In this document: piece after piece, positions 62,050-64,000 of the stretch
Position numbering within the stretch: the stretch's first letter is position 1
Layout: each line of letters starts with the position of its first letter
Notes under the pieces: generated by a model
The model's database searches: none
Told to the model about the DNA's origin: nothing
What the model saw: only the letters and a program-made list of their open reading frames with translations
Made by a program: the position numbers and the translations under genes
Source: Lentimicrobiaceae bacterium
GTDB lineage: Bacteria > Bacteroidota > Bacteroidia > Bacteroidales > Lentimicrobiaceae
DNA: 64,000 bases
Assembly: GCA_020636745.1 (NCBI GenBank)
Contig: JACJXH010000003.1
Span: forward strand, 62,001 to 126,000
Direction: 5' to 3'

Positions 62050-63255
62050 ATGCTTCAGGGGAAGAAGATACTTATCGGTATTACCGGCAGTATTGCTGCA
62101 TATAAGATTCCGCTTCTTATCAGACTTTTTAAAAAGGAAGGTGCTGAAGTTAAGGTCGTTATGACCAAATGTGCCACTGATTTTGTTACTCCGCTTACAC
62201 TTTCAACACTTTCGCAGCAACCGGTTTTAATTGAACCTTACAACAAAACCGATGGTAGCTGGAACAGTCATGTTGACTGGGGGAGATGGGCAGATGTTTT
62301 TGTGATGGCACCTGTTTCGGCCAATACCCTGGCAAAAATGGCCAATGGTATTGCAGATAACTTACTTACCACTACTTATCTTGCAGCCAAATGCCCGGTT
62401 TTCTTCGCTCCTGCGATGGATCTGGATATGTTTCATCATCCCACCACGCAAAAAAACGTTGATATTCTCAAATCTTACGGCAATCGTCTGATTGCTCCCA
62501 ACGAAGGAGAACTGGCCAGCGGACTTTGCGGGGCTGGCCGTATGGAGGAGCCGGAAGTTATTTTCAGGATTATCAGTGATTTTTTCAGGAAGTCGATGGA
62601 TTTTAAAGGGAAAAAAGTGCTTATTTCAGCCGGTCCTACTTATGAACCTATTGATCCTGTCCGGTTTATCGGAAATCATTCTTCCGGAAAAATGGGTTTT
62701 GCCCTGGCTGAAGAACTGGCTGACAGAGGTGCTGAAGTGAAACTGGTTACAGGGCCTGTCGCATTAAATTCGCAACATCCGGGCATTAAAATTGAACGGG
62801 TTTCAACTGCTGCACAAATGGCTGAAGCCTGCCAGCATGCGTTCCCGGTTTGTGATATTGCTATAATGGCTGCTGCAGTTGCTGATTATACAGTGCTACA
62901 ACCAGCCAGCCAAAAAATTAAAAAAGTCGGAAATTCGCTTGAGATACAACTGATTCCAACAACCGATATACTTGCAGGTTTAGGCCAGACAAAACAAAAA
63001 CATCAGATACTTGTTGGTTTTGCTCTTGAAACAGAAAATGAAACTGTAAATGCCTTGTCTAAGCTGCAAAATAAAAATCTGGATTTGATCGTTCTTAATT
63101 CATTGAATGATCAGGGCGCCGGCTTTGGCACTAATACCAATAAAGTGAGTATGTTTGCTAAAAATGGGCTCGTAAATGAAACCGGATTATTGCCTAAAAC
63201 TGAAATAGCAGCAGCTATTGCTGATACCATTTTATCTGTAACAGAAGCCAGATAA
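62050..63255 (+). CDS. coaBC: Bifunctional phosphopantothenoylcysteine decarboxylase/phosphopantothenate-cysteine ligase
   Basis: A 401-residue coenzyme A biosynthesis enzyme. The N-terminal CoaC half binds FMN (LIGITGSIAAYKIPLLIR, active-site SHVDWGRWADVFVMAPVSAN in part, and PAMDLDMFHHP). The C-terminal CoaB half carries LISAGPTYEPIDPVRFIGNH and SSGKMGFALAEEL, and a nucleotide-binding MAAAVADYTV. It makes 4'-phosphopantetheine from 4'-phosphopantothenate and cysteine using CTP. Length is normal; in operon with bamD. Confidence 0.97.
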   Translation: MLQGKKILIGITGSIAAYKIPLLIRLFKKEGAEVKVVMTKCATDFVTPLTLSTLSQQPVLIEPYNKTDGSWNSHVDWGRWADVFVMAPVSANTLAKMANGIADNLLTTTYLAAKCPVFFAPAMDLDMFHHPTTQKNVDILKSYGNRLIAPNEGELASGLCGAGRMEEPEVIFRIISDFFRKSMDFKGKKVLISAGPTYEPIDPVRFIGNHSSGKMGFALAEELADRGAEVKLVTGPVALNSQHPGIKIERVSTAAQMAEACQHAFPVCDIAIMAAAVADYTVLQPASQKIKKVGNSLEIQLIPTTDILAGLGQTKQKHQILVGFALETENETVNALSKLQNKNLDLIVLNSLNDQGAGFGTNTNKVSMFAKNGLVNETGLLPKTEIAAAIADTILSVTEAR

Positions 63256-63274
63256 TGACCATAAAAAATTAATT

Positions 63275-64000
63275 ATGAAGAACTTACTCTTAACATTATT
63301 ATTGGGAATGATTTTGTCAACATCCTTTTCCCAGGAGTTTAATGTTACCGTGCAGGTTACTTCGCCTCAGGTTGAAGGGACTGAAAAGAAAATATTTGAA
63401 ACCCTTCAGCAGGAATTGTACGATTTTGTAAACAATCGTAAATGGACCAATTTTATTTATAAGCCCGAAGAAAGGATTGAAGGTACAATTCTGATTACTG
63501 TAAGCAATCGTTCAGGTGAAGATTTTACGGCAAAAATGAATATTGCCCTCAGGCGTCCTGTTTACAAATCATCTTATAACACAGCACTTCTCAATTATAT
63601 TGATAAGGATTTTGAGTTTAAATATGTTGAATTTCAGGCTCTTGAATATTCTGACAATGTATTTACTTCAAATCTTACTTCAGCTATTGCATATTATATG
63701 TACATGTTTCTGGGGCTTGATGGTGATTCTTTCTCTCGTTTTGGAGGAGCTCCCTATTATGAAAAAGCGCAGAATATTGTTAACATGGGACAAAATGCCC
63801 GTGAAAAAGGCTGGAAGGCTTTTGAAAGTCAAAAGAATCGTTACTGGATGATTGAGAACCTGACCAACCCGGCTTACTCTTCTGTGCGCGAAGCCATGTA
63901 TAAATATCACCGGTTGGGCCTTGATGTTATGTCTGATGATGTTGAAGCTGGCAGGGTGGCTATTACCGAAAGCCTTGAACTGCTTCGCAAAGCGAATCGT
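63275..64000 (+). CDS. PorD-like (DUF4835) protein, 3' end outside the window
   Basis: Open to the window edge: 242 codons from ATG 63275 with no stop. The signal peptide (LLLTLLLGMILSTSFSQ) and the segments FNVTVQVTSPQVEGTEKKIF, LYDFVNNRKWTNFIYKPEER and GGAPYYEKAQNIVNMGQNAR in part match DUF4835/PorD, a periplasmic protein needed for type IX secretion in Porphyromonas. It begins 19 bases after coaBC and belongs to that operon. It implies that the organism may have a type IX system, though this is not shown by this gene alone. Confidence 0.88.
   Translation, partial: MKNLLLTLLLGMILSTSFSQEFNVTVQVTSPQVEGTEKKIFETLQQELYDFVNNRKWTNFIYKPEERIEGTILITVSNRSGEDFTAKMNIALRRPVYKSSYNTALLNYIDKDFEFKYVEFQALEYSDNVFTSNLTSAIAYYMYMFLGLDGDSFSRFGGAPYYEKAQNIVNMGQNAREKGWKAFESQKNRYWMIENLTNPAYSSVREAMYKYHRLGLDVMSDDVEAGRVAITESLELLRKANR

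Noticed and set aside
1..64000. CRISPR arrays, insertion sequences, prophage or toxin-antitoxin modules
   Set aside because: No regularly spaced repeats, transposase motifs or phage structural genes were found; the XRE gene has no small toxin partner beside it within the window.

Overview
The window looks like a chromosomal segment from a Bacteroidota bacterium, most likely of the order Bacteroidales or a close relative. Four things point there: the run bamD, omega-like RNA polymerase subunit, coaBC and PorD/DUF4835 at 60.9-64.0 kb; several lipoproteins whose signal peptides end in S/T-C; LruC/DUF4842 and DUF6580 proteins; and many upstream regions carrying the Bacteroidota -7 element TAnnTTTG. 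The sequence is AT-rich. I see no insertion sequence, integrase, CRISPR array or rRNA. One tRNA, Arg(ACG), is present at 54426-54499.

Layout. 0-11.7 kb is mixed housekeeping and regulation: an XRE-type regulator, nucleoside diphosphate kinase, a DHH phosphoesterase overlapping an FKBP lipoprotein, a triple-FKBP lipoprotein, a CysQ-type phosphatase, a large hybrid histidine kinase, a YdcF/SanA-like protein, a strongly divergent cis-prenyltransferase homologue, and an LruC lipoprotein. 11.8-34.9 kb is one long leftward surface-polysaccharide locus of tightly spaced genes. In transcription order it holds wza-like export lipoprotein, wzc-like co-polymerase/kinase, gmd and fcl (GDP-L-fucose), an ABC-2 permease and Wzt-like ATPase, four family-2 glycosyltransferases, a family-4 glycosyltransferase, a UDP-glucuronate-epimerase-like enzyme, two more family-4 glycosyltransferases, a polytopic polymerase candidate, two further family-4 enzymes, a WcaF-like acetyltransferase, two family-2 enzymes and an acyltransferase-3. 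Upstream of it lie a hybrid kinase-like protein with a decayed ATP site, another family-4 glycosyltransferase, and, on the other strand, a WecA/TagO-like initiating transferase followed 11 bases later by a receiver domain tethered to the membrane by a C-terminal helix.

40.2-49.5 kb is mostly leftward: alpha/beta hydrolase, uvrB, two adjacent EEP-family proteins, two adjacent rhomboid proteases, mutL and a small membrane protein. 49.7-57.9 kb is mostly rightward: GroES-like protein, a broken DUF6580 gene (leftward), amidohydrolase, two thioredoxin-fold proteins, ArfB-like hydrolase, then a PAS protein and a zinc-ribbon Kv-type channel (both leftward) around tRNA-Arg, a HerA-like ATPase and a class IV aminotransferase. 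58.0-64.0 kb has a leftward alpha-oxoamine-synthase-type enzyme (sphingolipid/sulfonolipid class), a photolyase, and the bamD-omega-coaBC-porD operon, whose last gene runs off the window.

How the genes work together. The polysaccharide block can make GDP-fucose, probably a uronic acid precursor, assemble a lipid-linked glycan with a dozen glycosyltransferases, and export it. It combines an ABC exporter with Wza/Wzc-like envelope parts and shows no Wzx flippase. The most unusual observations are the membrane-tethered receiver next to the initiating transferase, the kinase-like protein without recognisable N and G2 boxes, the cis-prenyltransferase homologue lacking several hallmark residues, and the DUF6580 gene interrupted by a TGA at what is probably a Trp position. 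No gene cassette looks like a clear new defence or mobile system.
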